64,000 bases of DNA from Pseudomonas wuhanensis (GCF_030687395.1 NZ_CP117430.1:2046001-2110000); one strand, 5' to 3'. Numbered from the stretch's first letter, positions 41,539 through 49,712 are shown. The notes: generated from the letters alone by a model not told the origin. Made by a program: numbers and translations.

Positions 41539-42102
41539 ATGACGTCTTTTCAAGATATAAAACCTGAGCAAGTCGATGCGCTCAAAAAGCAATCGCAAGC
41601 TGCCTTTGACGCACAAATCAAGCGCCAGCAAGAGGTTGCTGGGGCGAAGCCGGCGCTAAAAGAGGTCCTCGATCAGAAGGTGCATCCGCAATCGTTGTGT
41701 GGATGCGGATGCCAGCAGAACATTTGCGGCTACTTCTCGTTCGAAGGTTGCGGTTGCGGTTGCTATCCTCAGACCGAAACCATCCAGATTAGTGCGTCAC
41801 CCGCCGATATCGGACCAAATGCTCCTCAGCAAGGAACCCGAGTGCGGTTCGTCGGTCAGGCGACAGGTACGGGTACCAATATCAATATTTCCAGTCTCTA
41901 TCTACAGGGCACCGTGCCTGATGCTGAGAACCTCATCGGCGTCCCGTTGACGCTGCAATTGTCGATTAGTCCAGGTTCGCTCACTCTGTACCTTTTTGAA
42001 GGGCCGCGCCTGCTGGCCGCACTGGTCCATCCAGCGCAGTATGCCGGGAACATTAGTGGGCAGTTCTCCGGCACTGGAACCGGCTTTTTCCAGCCGGCGT
42101 GA
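41539..42102 (+). CDS. Moron protein with CGCGC motifs, copy B
   Basis: The 187-residue paralogue of copy A keeps all seven cysteines at the same positions (54, 56, 58, 63, 71, 73, 75) and the same helix. It differs by small insertions (NAPQQGTRV, VHPAQYAGN) and changes in the beta domain, so it has diverged while keeping its frame, which suggests both copies are under selection. It has its own leader, promoter and terminator. Confidence 0.85.
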   Translation: MTSFQDIKPEQVDALKKQSQAAFDAQIKRQQEVAGAKPALKEVLDQKVHPQSLCGCGCQQNICGYFSFEGCGCGCYPQTETIQISASPADIGPNAPQQGTRVRFVGQATGTGTNINISSLYLQGTVPDAENLIGVPLTLQLSISPGSLTLYLFEGPRLLAALVHPAQYAGNISGQFSGTGTGFFQPA

Positions 42103-42141
42103 TGTAGTCGACCAGAAGTAAACAGCCCGATGCCGGGCAAG

Positions 42142-42175
42142 AAAGCCCTAGCCTCAAATGCTAGGGCTTTTTTTT
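42142..42175 (+). terminator. Moron terminator, copy B
   Basis: AAAGCCCTAGC-N7-GCTAGGGCTTT followed by TTTTT. Confidence 0.88.
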
Positions 42176-42214
42176 GGCTCTTTTTTCCGGTAATCGGTGA
42201 AGAATTTTTTTTTT

Positions 42215-42239
42215 GCCCGCCGTGTGCGGGCTTTCTTTT
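42215..42239 (+). terminator. Hairpin before the gpD gene
   Basis: GCCCGC-N5-GCGGGC followed by TTTCTTTT, similar to the one after gpV. Confidence 0.65.
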
Positions 42240-42249
42240 GGACAGAACA

Positions 42250-43299
42250 ATGACCCCAGCCTTTCGCGTCGTGGCCGACGGCGCCGACATCACGGCGCTG
42301 ATCAATGATCGGCTGCTGCAACTAAAAACCACTGACAAGCCCGGCATGGAGTCCGACGAGTTCGAACTGCGCATCGATGACCGCGACGGTGCCGTGGCAC
42401 TGCCGCCGCGAGGGGCCGGCATCGAGATCTACTTGGGCTATGCGGAGACCACATTGACCCGCATCGGACGCTACGTCGTCGATGATGTGGATTTCGACGG
42501 ACCGCCGGACACCCTGATGATTACCGGCAAGGCCAGCGACATGCGTGGCAGCGGCAAGACCACCCGCAGCGGCAGCTGGGAAGACGTGCCCCTGTCGCGG
42601 ATCGTCGCCGATGTTGCCGCGCGTAATGGCTGGCAACCGGTGTGCCCGGTACAGACCAAAGTGCCTCGCGCTGATCAGCTCAACGAGTCGGATTTCAACT
42701 TCATCACCCGCCTGGCCAAACAGTACGACTGCACGGCCAAGGTGGCCGACGGCAAATTGCTGGTGATGCCTCGGCAGGCCGGGCAAAGCGCCTCGGGCAA
42801 GGCCTTTGGCGTGGTGGTGATTCATCGCCGTGACGTCAGCCGCTTCAAGTTCCGCTTGGGGGATCGCAACACCCACAAGGCGGTGTCGACCAAGCACCAG
42901 GACAAGAAAAACGGAAAACTCGCCGTCGTCACCCTGGACAACGACGACTCACCGGACGGCTTGCCGCCGGTGCATACCGACCGTCACATCTACCCGAACA
43001 AGTCGGCGGCCGAACAAGCGGCCAAGGCTCGACTGGCGGCCTTCAACCGGTCGACGGCCGAGGTTCGTCTGGAAATGCCCGGGCGCACCGACCTGTTTGC
43101 CGAGCGAACGATCGATGCCCAAGGCTTCAAGGTCGGTTTCGATGGCGACTACCTGGTGGACTCGGTGGAGCAGGTGTACACCCAGTCCGGTTGGAGCACG
43201 ACTGTGGAGTGCAACGGCGGCAAGCAGGGTAAGGCGAAAGCCAAAGGCAAAAAGAAAAAGTCGGCGAAGGATCTGAAGGTCGTTCAGCTCAAGCAGTAG
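42250..43299 (+). CDS. Baseplate hub / late-control protein gpD
   Basis: The 349-residue protein starts MTPAFRVVADGADITALIND and matches P2 gpD (phage late control D family) with LNESDFNFITRLAKQYDCTA and a Lys-rich C-terminus (AKAKGKKKKSAKDL). It forms the tail hub. The upstream in-frame extension crosses the terminator hairpins and is rejected. Confidence 0.93.
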   Translation: MTPAFRVVADGADITALINDRLLQLKTTDKPGMESDEFELRIDDRDGAVALPPRGAGIEIYLGYAETTLTRIGRYVVDDVDFDGPPDTLMITGKASDMRGSGKTTRSGSWEDVPLSRIVADVAARNGWQPVCPVQTKVPRADQLNESDFNFITRLAKQYDCTAKVADGKLLVMPRQAGQSASGKAFGVVVIHRRDVSRFKFRLGDRNTHKAVSTKHQDKKNGKLAVVTLDNDDSPDGLPPVHTDRHIYPNKSAAEQAAKARLAAFNRSTAEVRLEMPGRTDLFAERTIDAQGFKVGFDGDYLVDSVEQVYTQSGWSTTVECNGGKQGKAKAKGKKKKSAKDLKVVQLKQ

Positions 43300-43332
43300 C
43301 GCCGCATTCCCCCAAACCCATGGAGACCCGCT

Positions 43333-43896
43333 ATGTCACTGACAGAGCAACAGCTACAGCGCATCATGCCCAACGCCCGCCGCCAAGCGGGCGTTTTTGT
43401 ATCCGCCCTAAACACCGCCATGGCCCATCGGCAGATCAACACACCCCAGCGGCAGGCCGCGTTCCTGGCTCAAGTCGGTCACGAGTCCGGCCAATTGCAG
43501 TACGTCCGCGAACTGGGCGGCGACCAGTACCTGAGCAAGTACGACACTGGCAGTCTCGCGGCGAAGCTGGGTAATACGCCGGAGGCTGATGGTGACGGCC
43601 AGCGCTATCGCGGTCGCGGGCTGATTCAAATCACCGGCCGCAACAACTACCTGCGCTGCAGCCTGGCGCTGTTCGGCGACGAACGATTGCTGCGCACCCC
43701 GGAGTTGCTCGAGCTGCCGCAATGGGCCGCCGAGTCGGCGGCGTGGTTCTGGTGGGTGCGTGAACTGAATGCCCTGGCGGATCGGGATGAGTTCGAGGCG
43801 ATTACCCGTAAGATCAACGGCGGGCTGAATGGCTTGGCAGATCGCCGGCAGCTGTGGGAGCGGGCGAGGGCGGTGCTATGCGCCTCGGCGAACTGA
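43333..43896 (+). CDS. GH19-family endolysin
   Basis: The 187-residue protein is a glycoside hydrolase 19 enzyme with the catalytic Glu51 in GHESG and the substrate motif YRGRGLIQITGRNNY (92-106). It cuts peptidoglycan for lysis. There is no signal peptide, so it needs the holin at 20731. It overlaps the spanin gene by 19 bp. Confidence 0.95.
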   Translation: MSLTEQQLQRIMPNARRQAGVFVSALNTAMAHRQINTPQRQAAFLAQVGHESGQLQYVRELGGDQYLSKYDTGSLAAKLGNTPEADGDGQRYRGRGLIQITGRNNYLRCSLALFGDERLLRTPELLELPQWAAESAAWFWWVRELNALADRDEFEAITRKINGGLNGLADRRQLWERARAVLCASAN

Positions 43897-44420
43897 TCCC
43901 GGCGCCCTACCGGCTGCTGGCCAAGGGTGTGCTGCTGGTCACTTTGTCTGGCGGTTCCGCTGCAATTGCCTGGCAAGTGCAGGACTGGCGCTATGGCCGG
44001 CAGCTGGAGGAACAAGCCCGCCTGCAGGCAGAGCGTCTCAATCAAAAAACACTGGCCGCTGCAGCGCAGCAACAAGCTGAGCAGGCCAAACGTCTGGCCC
44101 TGGAGCAGCGGCTTTCAGCCAGTGAACAAACCCATTACCGAGCCCTGAGCGATGTCCAACGTGATCAAGGTCGCCTGCGCGACCGCCTTGCCACTGCTGA
44201 TCTGCGCCTGTCAGTCCTACTCGACACCACCGCTGCCGGCGGCAGCGCCTCGGTGCCAGCCACCACCGCCACCGGCGGCGTGGTTCATGGCGCCACAAGA
44301 GCCCAACTTGACCCGGCGCATGCTCAACGAATTATCGGCATCACCGATGCCGGCGACCAAGGACTGATCGCCCTGGCGGCCTGTCAGGCCTACGCTAAAG
44401 AAGTCTCAACACCGAAGTGA
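43878..44420 (+). CDS. Rz: Inner-membrane spanin Rz
   Basis: The 180-residue protein starts MRLGELIPAPYR, has one N-terminal membrane helix (LLAKGVLLVTLSGGSAAIAW) and then a long coiled coil (about 45-120), the plan of Rz. It spans the periplasm with Rz1 to fuse the membranes in the last lysis step. The Rz1 gene lies within it in the +1 frame. Confidence 0.9.
   Translation: MRLGELIPAPYRLLAKGVLLVTLSGGSAAIAWQVQDWRYGRQLEEQARLQAERLNQKTLAAAAQQQAEQAKRLALEQRLSASEQTHYRALSDVQRDQGRLRDRLATADLRLSVLLDTTAAGGSASVPATTATGGVVHGATRAQLDPAHAQRIIGITDAGDQGLIALAACQAYAKEVSTPK
44152..44367 (+). CDS. Rz1: Outer-membrane spanin lipoprotein Rz1 (nested in Rz)
   Basis: The 71-residue protein has a lipoprotein signal (ATALPLLICAC, lipid Cys20) and a Pro-rich mature part (QPPPPPAAW), as in lambda Rz1. 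It is wholly embedded in Rz, one frame over. Confidence 0.9.
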   Translation: MSNVIKVACATALPLLICACQSYSTPPLPAAAPRCQPPPPPAAWFMAPQEPNLTRRMLNELSASPMPATKD

Positions 44421-44537
44421 AAAAGAGCGACCGGGGTGGATGCGTCAACATCCAACCCGGCCGCCGTCCCTGCAGATTGCCCCTGCAAGTCCAGCCAAGG
44501 CTCTTGCTCCGTGCACAAAGCGCGGCGAGCCTAGCAC

Positions 44538-44553
44538 CTGTTTATCCATACAG
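44538..44553. promoter_or_regulatory. LexA-like (SOS) box upstream of the methylase gene
   Basis: CTGTTTATCCATACAG has the CTG-N10-CAG form and outer CTGT/ACAG of Pseudomonas LexA sites. It is 18 bp before the methylase ATG. Confidence 0.65.
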
Positions 44554-44570
44554 TAAAGGTCTTGCTCTCA

Positions 44571-45365
44571 ATGTCTACACCCATCATCCCTTGGATGGGC
44601 GGCAAACGCCGCCTGGCCGACCGCCTCATTCCGCTTTTTCCGCCTCACGAATGCTACGTCGAAGTCTTTGCCGGCGGTGCCGCGCTGTACTTTATGCGGC
44701 CCCAGGCAGCGCCCGTGGAAGTCCTCAATGACATCAACGGCGATCTGGTAACGTTGTACCGCGTCGTGCAGAACCACCTTGAAGAGTTCGTGCGCCAATT
44801 CAAATGGGCGCTCAGCTCCCGGCAGGTGTTCGAGTGGCAGAAGATGACCCGCCCCGAAACCCTCACCGACATCCAGCGCGCCGCCCGGTTCTTCTACCTG
44901 CAGCACCATGCCTTCGCCGGCAAGGTCACCGGGCAGACCTTCGGTACCGCCACCACCGGCCCGGCCATCAACCTGTTGCGGATCGAGGAAAACCTGTCGG
45001 CCGCGTGGCAGCGCCTGTCCGGCACCTACGTCGAAAACCTGCCTTGGCTGGAGTGCGCCGAACGCTACGACCGTCCCCACACCTTCCACTACATGGATCC
45101 TCCTTACTGGCAGACCGCTGGTTATGGCGTGGGCTTTCCGTTCGAGAACTACGAACGGATGGCCGACTTCATGCGCCGCTGCAAGGGCAAGGTGATGGTC
45201 AGTATCAACGACCACCCGGATATCCGTCGCGTGTTCGAGGGCTTTCATTTCGAGACACTGGACATCCGTTACTGCAACACCAACCAACGGCAGGGAAAGG
45301 CCGAGGTGAGCGGTGAGCTGGTGATCATGAATTGGGAGCCGGCGGACTTGGGCGGGCTGTTTTAG
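44571..45365 (+). CDS. DNA adenine methylase (D12/Dam class)
   Basis: The 264-residue protein has the alpha-class N6-adenine methyltransferase motifs PWMGGKRRL (SAM binding, residues 7-15), VEVFAGGAALY (30-40) and DPPYW (176-180). No restriction gene is nearby, so it is an orphan methylase, perhaps for protection of phage DNA. A LexA-like box lies directly upstream, so induction with the SOS response is likely. The ATG at 44571 is chosen over 44562. Confidence 0.92.
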   Translation: MSTPIIPWMGGKRRLADRLIPLFPPHECYVEVFAGGAALYFMRPQAAPVEVLNDINGDLVTLYRVVQNHLEEFVRQFKWALSSRQVFEWQKMTRPETLTDIQRAARFFYLQHHAFAGKVTGQTFGTATTGPAINLLRIEENLSAAWQRLSGTYVENLPWLECAERYDRPHTFHYMDPPYWQTAGYGVGFPFENYERMADFMRRCKGKVMVSINDHPDIRRVFEGFHFETLDIRYCNTNQRQGKAEVSGELVIMNWEPADLGGLF

Positions 45366-45380
45366 TAACCCAGCTATCCA

Positions 45381-45884
45381 TCAGTGCACAAAGTCAGCAG
45401 GACGGTCACGGTCGTCAGAGTCGCTAATAGGATTGATCAGGCCGCTTTGCTGATTCCGAACGTTGCTGATTGCCCGGTCGACCTTGAACCACTCGAAAGC
45501 CTCGGTCGGTTCCCACTGCAACAGCATCATTTGCTCGGCGCGCTGTTTCTTCGGCCCACCCTCGTCAACCCATTCGAACCAGTTGTCGATCGCGATGATC
45601 GCCCGGTGCGGCCAGATCGATCTGAAGAATGGATTGCGGGCGACTCTCTCTACCCGGGCCTTGATGGCAGCACGGTCCTTGCTCCACTGTGGCCGCCAGC
45701 CCCAGCGCACCATGTCGGCCCGCAGATACTGACCTTCCTGGTGAAAGAGGGTGAGTTGAGCGGATGGCGCGGCATTGTAGCGCTCGAAAGGCTGGTTGCT
45801 TGCATAGTCAATCAAGGCGCTGGGCATGCTCAGTGCCGCGACAAAGTCATGAATGCCTCGGTATTGGGAAAGACGTCCGCACAT
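45381..45884 (-). CDS. SRAP (YedK/HMCES-type) protein with an internal deletion
   Basis: The 167-residue protein starts MCGRLSQYRGIHDFVAALS, so Cys2, which crosslinks abasic sites in this family, is present, and Glu in DNWFEW is present. Family members of about 235 residues continue with PYxI and reach HDRRP with an active-site His. Here PKKQ jumps directly to RAEQMMLLQWEPTEAFEWF, so about 65-75 residues, with the His, are missing, near 45542. The usual INARVE Asn reads IKARVE. It likely cannot carry out the normal reaction; it follows the LexA-box gene by 24 bp. Confidence 0.85.
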   Translation of the reverse strand: MCGRLSQYRGIHDFVAALSMPSALIDYASNQPFERYNAAPSAQLTLFHQEGQYLRADMVRWGWRPQWSKDRAAIKARVERVARNPFFRSIWPHRAIIAIDNWFEWVDEGGPKKQRAEQMMLLQWEPTEAFEWFKVDRAISNVRNQQSGLINPISDSDDRDRPADFVH

Positions 45885-45908
45885 GGTTGGAGCCCTACGG
45901 TTGTGCTT

Positions 45909-46637
45909 TCAGCGTAGACCAGAACCTGGCGGCTTGATGACGAAGCCCTGTCCGGCGCAGGCAGCGCAGTCGTCTCTTCGGTCAAAGCGATCGAGGCAAG
46001 CGGGGCAGGTGCTGAAGCTGGCCAGATCCATAAATGGCCGCATCTTTTCGTAAGCGCGCAGGTCGCGACCTTCCAGCGCGACCTGCGCCGCGTCAACCAG
46101 GGCGCGATACATATCGGGATCGTCGATCGGCTGGTAAATCACCCCAAGAATCATCCGTCCGGTCTCGATCAGATCAAACTGTCGACCATCGCGCAGGGTC
46201 AGCGTAAGGCCTTCAATGCGTGCAGTGATGCCTGATGGGTTGAAAACCAGATTTGCTCCGGCGCCATCGCGATAGACTTTGCCGTCGTAGGTGGTTCGAG
46301 CTTCGACCTGGTTCTCCCTTCTCGCGTGGAAAATGGTTTGCCGGATTTCCCCAAGGATCAGGGAGCCGTCGCAGGCCACGAGGTCATAGGACGATGCGCC
46401 GCAATAGCGAACAGGATGACTCTGCAGTTCTTCCACGGCATGCCAGTACGCGGCGTTGGCCATTTCATTCATGTCGTATTGCTCGAGCGTGTCGATCAAT
46501 CCCTCGGCCACCAGAGTGGATGCCATGGAGTGAAGGTGCTGGCGGTGCGCCTCGGGGTTTTGCATTCGAAAGTCGTGGTCGTCAAGGGTCGAGCGCCACT
46601 GCTGAAATCTCAGCGCTTTAGCCTGGTCGAAATTCAT
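45909..46637 (-). CDS. Hypothetical protein with C-terminal zinc-finger-like cluster
   Basis: The 242-residue protein is not recognised as a whole. The C-terminus has CPAC and CAACAGQGF, like a DnaJ-type zinc motif, after FSTCPACLDRFDRRDDCAAC. The first half is helical. It is the first gene of an operon with the SRAP-like gene, behind a LexA-like box 25 bp before its ATG, so it is probably SOS-induced. Confidence 0.75.
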   Translation of the reverse strand: MNFDQAKALRFQQWRSTLDDHDFRMQNPEAHRQHLHSMASTLVAEGLIDTLEQYDMNEMANAAYWHAVEELQSHPVRYCGASSYDLVACDGSLILGEIRQTIFHARRENQVEARTTYDGKVYRDGAGANLVFNPSGITARIEGLTLTLRDGRQFDLIETGRMILGVIYQPIDDPDMYRALVDAAQVALEGRDLRAYEKMRPFMDLASFSTCPACLDRFDRRDDCAACAGQGFVIKPPGSGLR

Positions 46638-46661
46638 TGAGGGAGATTCACTGTACGGATA

Positions 46662-46677
46662 CTGGTTTTATGTACAG
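46662..46677. promoter_or_regulatory. LexA-like (SOS) box upstream of the SRAP operon
   Basis: CTGGTTTTATGTACAG has the CTG-N10-CAG form and lies 25 bp upstream of the minus-strand ATG at 46637. It is the second such box in the prophage. Confidence 0.6.
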
Positions 46678-46861
46678 TAATTGAGGTGTAAAGGACGCGC
46701 GAGAATAGAGCGACGAGCTGTAGGATTTTGGGGTACGTACGGTCGACAGGACGCCGTGGGGAAGGCGAGACTCTTGGTCGTTTTCTGCGACAAGGGGGAG
46801 CCTAGGTTTCTATTATTAATAGGCGAGCATCCAAAAAAACGATGAGTTTGGGACGAAAGCC

Positions 46862-47101
46862 ATGATCTCCATTTTTGAGCTTCGCCATATCATTGAGGGT
46901 GGTTTTCTGCCTCTTTCCTGTAGCTGTACCGTGAACCCTGATAGATCGCTCAAGATCAAGGTGTTCGAGCCCGAAACCGGGCGCGTCGAATTACTGGTCA
47001 CCGGCATATCGACTGCGAACCTGGGCTCCAGCCGAGCAATTGCCAATCTGATTGGCGAGTTGCATAGCGAAATGGCGGCCAGGAAAGTAGCTTTCGTGTG
47101 A
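46862..47101 (+). CDS. DUF1652-family protein
   Basis: The 79-residue protein (MISIFELRHIIEGGFLPLSC) matches the DUF1652 family of small Pseudomonas proteins, with CSCTVNPDRSLKIKVFEPETG. No function is known. It is divergent from the SOS operon. Confidence 0.85.
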   Translation: MISIFELRHIIEGGFLPLSCSCTVNPDRSLKIKVFEPETGRVELLVTGISTANLGSSRAIANLIGELHSEMAARKVAFV

Positions 47102-47167
47102 TGTAGGCCATTCGACCCTAACCACCACCCTCCAAACAGTGATGCGTCAGCGGTATCAGAGGCGCAT

Positions 47168-47446
47168 ATGACCTATGACGTGAACATCGACCAATACTGC
47201 CTCCAGTGTGAGGTCACTTCGTTGTTGGATGTGCCCCCCGACCCGTGGGCCACCACCAGCGATTGGGACGCCTATGGCTATCGGGAACTGGAGTTTCGTG
47301 TTGTGTCAGGTCAGGTGTATGACGAAAACGGCACGGCCAGTGACGCCGGACGCAACGGCTGCGCGGCACTGGCCGAACAATATGCCGAGCTCATAGAGGA
47401 AGAATTATGGCGGCAAATTGAGGCCGAGCGGCAGGATGTCGCTTAA
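47168..47446 (+). CDS. Hypothetical small protein
   Basis: The 92-residue acidic protein (MTYDVNIDQYCLQCEVTSLL) has a beta-rich N-terminal half and a helical C-terminus (CAALAEQYAELIEEELWRQI). No family recognised. It lies in the accessory block after the DUF1652 gene. Confidence 0.65.
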   Translation: MTYDVNIDQYCLQCEVTSLLDVPPDPWATTSDWDAYGYRELEFRVVSGQVYDENGTASDAGRNGCAALAEQYAELIEEELWRQIEAERQDVA

Positions 47447-47551
47447 AGCCGTTTGACGAGGGGGCATTTCGCATCGCGTGCTCGTTCATCGCGATATAGC
47501 GTCCTGCTCGTCAAGGGTTTTTACATCGGAGATAAGAGGTTACTAAACGGG

Positions 47552-47713
47552 TTATCCCTTATTTTTTTCCCGTTGTTGGGCAATCCAATTTTTACCTGCT
47601 CCGCCGCAACCACATTCACAAGTGGTCGAGTGATACCACGACTTATAATAGTCCTCCAGGGAGCTATCAGTTTCTCTGGGCGAGGCAGCACGGGTGCCAT
47701 TTCTCTCACTCAT
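47552..47713 (-). CDS. Possible small Cys/Gly-motif protein
   Basis: A 53-residue frame starting MSERNGTRAASPRETDSS has a CECGCGG motif and a basic tail. Shine-Dalgarno is weak. It is the best candidate in the otherwise empty 47447-47842 stretch, where a plus-strand frame of similar length lacks features. Confidence 0.35.
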   Translation of the reverse strand: MSERNGTRAASPRETDSSLEDYYKSWYHSTTCECGCGGAGKNWIAQQREKNKG

Positions 47714-47842
47714 GTCACTGTCTTTCTTTCTAGGCCGATGGGATCCTTGTGAGGGCATTTCGCGTACTCCTTTACGTGTGATGAATCATAGACTTTAGAG
47801 CACTTTTTGACAGATGGTAGGGGGCATTCGTCCCGTAGCTTC

Positions 47843-48079
47843 CTACACGAATGCCCAGGCAACGTCGGTTATCCCTAACGCAGCCACCTGCGGACGCAAA
47901 TGCTCTGCCCCGGTTACCGTCAAATCGATGTGAACGTTCTTTCGATTCTCGTAGTGCCTAAGAATATTGAACAGTACGGCGTACTCATCTGCTCTCGTAT
48001 TCAACGGCGCGGCAATAACCAGCTCCATCGGATAGCCGACCTCCTGGTAGCTGATTTTTAGCAGCCCGTTTTCGTTCAT
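47843..48079 (-). CDS. Hypothetical small protein
   Basis: The 78-residue protein (MNENGLLKISYQEVGYPMEL) has alternating beta and helix segments and a GAGGTG ribosome site 5 nt before the ATG. No family recognised. It follows the response regulator gene in the same direction, 53 bp apart, so the two may form an operon. Confidence 0.6.
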   Translation of the reverse strand: MNENGLLKISYQEVGYPMELVIAAPLNTRADEYAVLFNILRHYENRKNVHIDLTVTGAEHLRPQVAALGITDVAWAFV

Positions 48080-48132
48080 TGGGCACCTCTGGCTTGCCGA
48101 TATGCAAAACGAGCTTTTAATCCTCGTCGCCC

Positions 48133-48564
48133 CTATGAATCAGTGCGCTGGCTCGAGATTTGGTGAATGGGGTGACCAGGTTGAAGGAGGGTGGCCACCG
48201 CGATTACCAAGTCGTCCAGCGAAAATGGTTTCTGCAAATAGATTGTAGAAGCTGGCACTTGGGTAGGATCGAGCAGATATCCGGAAGTGAGTATCGAGGC
48301 GATCAACGGCCATTTGCCTTGGAGCATTACAATAAACTCTGCCCCCTGGACCTGTCCCGGCAAGCTCTGATCCACGATCACAAGGGGGCATTGACCGTGG
48401 TTTTCCAGAAGGTGAGTTAATGCATCGTCTGCAGTCACAAAGGCAAGAGTGTTTGCTCCGACCTCGCTCAAGATGTCCGTCATTAATGATCGAAGGGTGG
48501 GGTCATCCTCTACGATGATGACCGTCCCTTCGATTGGCAGCATTCCCTTCCAATTTACATTCAC
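48133..48564 (-). CDS. Single-domain response regulator
   Basis: The 143-residue CheY-like receiver has E19-D20-D21, phospho-acceptor D65 (LVIVDQSLPG), T93 and K112 (YLQKPF), so it is complete, but it lacks an output domain. No histidine kinase is in the prophage, so it would have to take its phosphate from a host kinase. Such a lone receiver is unusual as phage cargo. Confidence 0.88.
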   Translation of the reverse strand: MNVNWKGMLPIEGTVIIVEDDPTLRSLMTDILSEVGANTLAFVTADDALTHLLENHGQCPLVIVDQSLPGQVQGAEFIVMLQGKWPLIASILTSGYLLDPTQVPASTIYLQKPFSLDDLVIAVATLLQPGHPIHQISSQRTDS

Positions 48565-48992
48565 CCGCCCATTCCTTAATCGTCAGGGTTTTCGCCGTAT
48601 GAAAAGGACAGCGTAGGCCGACTTCGGTTTGAGGTGGATGGAAAAATCGGGTGGCTGCTCAAATGCCAATATTAGTCGCCCCCAGTGCGGCCTTTAACAA
48701 TCACATGCCCTGCTCCGTGTATCAACTCTTCTGCGGCGTCCCTGGCTTTCCTCTCAAATGACGTCATTGACGGATTTTCGTGGGATACACCACCAAAGTG
48801 TGGCGAACGCCCCCGACCATAGAGATGTCGTGCAGCGAATCTTCTGCCCGGCTCGTCTTGGGATTCGAACCCCTTCTCGCATGCCAGCAGACCGCTTTAG
48901 GCCAAGGAAATTGGTGCTTTTTGCCCGTACGTTGGAAGGTTGATAGAGGCGGAATCAGCTACAGTTGATAGGTGATTCGAAAGGAGGTGCGT
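48565..48992. other. Non-coding stretch between the response regulator and zinc-ribbon genes
   Basis: These 428 bp hold no convincing gene. Short frames have no family signs or ribosome sites. A GGATTCGAACCCC stretch at 48861 looks like a tRNA T-loop on the minus strand, but no cloverleaf forms. The response regulator promoter must lie near its left end. Confidence 0.6.
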
Positions 48993-49253
48993 ATGAGCAT
49001 CACCGTCTGCGTCGTATGTGGTGATAGCGCCGAGAAAGCTTACCCAGTTGGCAGTTTTGATGAGTTTAAATGTCCGAACTGTGGCTACTACTCAGTCGAT
49101 CGGCAGTTGATTGACGAGATGGAGGCAGCAGATCAGGTCTTTGACACCGAGCGCACCCAGCAATATTTGATGATCCACTCTCGGCCGGGCCAGGTGCCTG
49201 CGATTACGCGAGACGAGACTACAAATCATCAACTAATTGTGGAAAGCACGTGA
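48993..49253 (+). CDS. Small zinc-ribbon protein
   Basis: The 86-residue protein has two Cys pairs, C-V-V-C-G near residue 6 and C-P-N-C-G-Y near 28, a zinc ribbon, and then a helical acidic part (LIDEMEAADQVFDTERTQQY). A strong AAAGGAGG lies 6 nt before the ATG at 48993. Function unknown. Confidence 0.75.
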   Translation: MSITVCVVCGDSAEKAYPVGSFDEFKCPNCGYYSVDRQLIDEMEAADQVFDTERTQQYLMIHSRPGQVPAITRDETTNHQLIVEST

Positions 49254-49475
49254 ACAAGGTGGGGGGCCGGCAATGCCGGTGCTGGCACCACCGCCACTGG
49301 CGAACAGATCAACCACCAGTTCTTTTCGAACGGCAGGCCCTGCTTGACTGGCCATGGATGAACTGGGTGTAACTTCTATTGTGCGGACATAGGGGATCCT
49401 CGCCGGCTGGCGTGAAGTGGTTTGTGGGCTATTGCGTGATATGTCGGTGGAGTGCTGGATGACAAGGAAGTCGAA

Positions 49476-49712
49476 ATGAGCTTATTGGTAGAACGGCCTT
49501 ATCCTGTGGATTACGTCCACCCAAATGGTAAAAGAGCGAAGATTGATTTCATCTGGGGAAAGCCGGATAACCCCGCCCCGGTGGGGCTTCGTGTCTGGGG
49601 CCGAGACGGTAATAACGATATCCTGCTAGCCAAAGAAAGCTGGCCTTGGAAAAGCTTCGATGAAGCAATGAGGCGCGGGATTAGACTGGCTACGGCGTGG
49701 TGTGAGCGATAA
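49476..49712 (+). CDS. Hypothetical small protein
   Basis: The 78-residue protein (MSLLVERPYPVDYVHPNGKR) has Trp-rich beta segments (IDFIWGK, LRVWGRDGNND) and a helical end. AAGGAAG precedes the ATG at 49476. No family recognised. Confidence 0.65.
   Translation: MSLLVERPYPVDYVHPNGKRAKIDFIWGKPDNPAPVGLRVWGRDGNNDILLAKESWPWKSFDEAMRRGIRLATAWCER

Larger units (their letters stand above)
41295..42175. repeat. Tandem duplication, copy B (moron unit)
   Basis: Second copy of the unit at 40426-41290, with about 870-885 bp period. It contains the 316-bp gap 41223-41538, which has no other gene. Confidence 0.9.

Noticed and set aside
47453..47752. 99-residue plus-strand frame in the accessory block
   Set aside because: No ribosome site, no family. 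The minus-strand frame with a CECGCGG motif is slightly better and is listed at low confidence.
48850..48920. tRNA-like GGATTCGAACCCC stretch, minus strand
   Set aside because: Only a T-loop-like motif is present. No acceptor stem, CCA end or anticodon arm can be folded.
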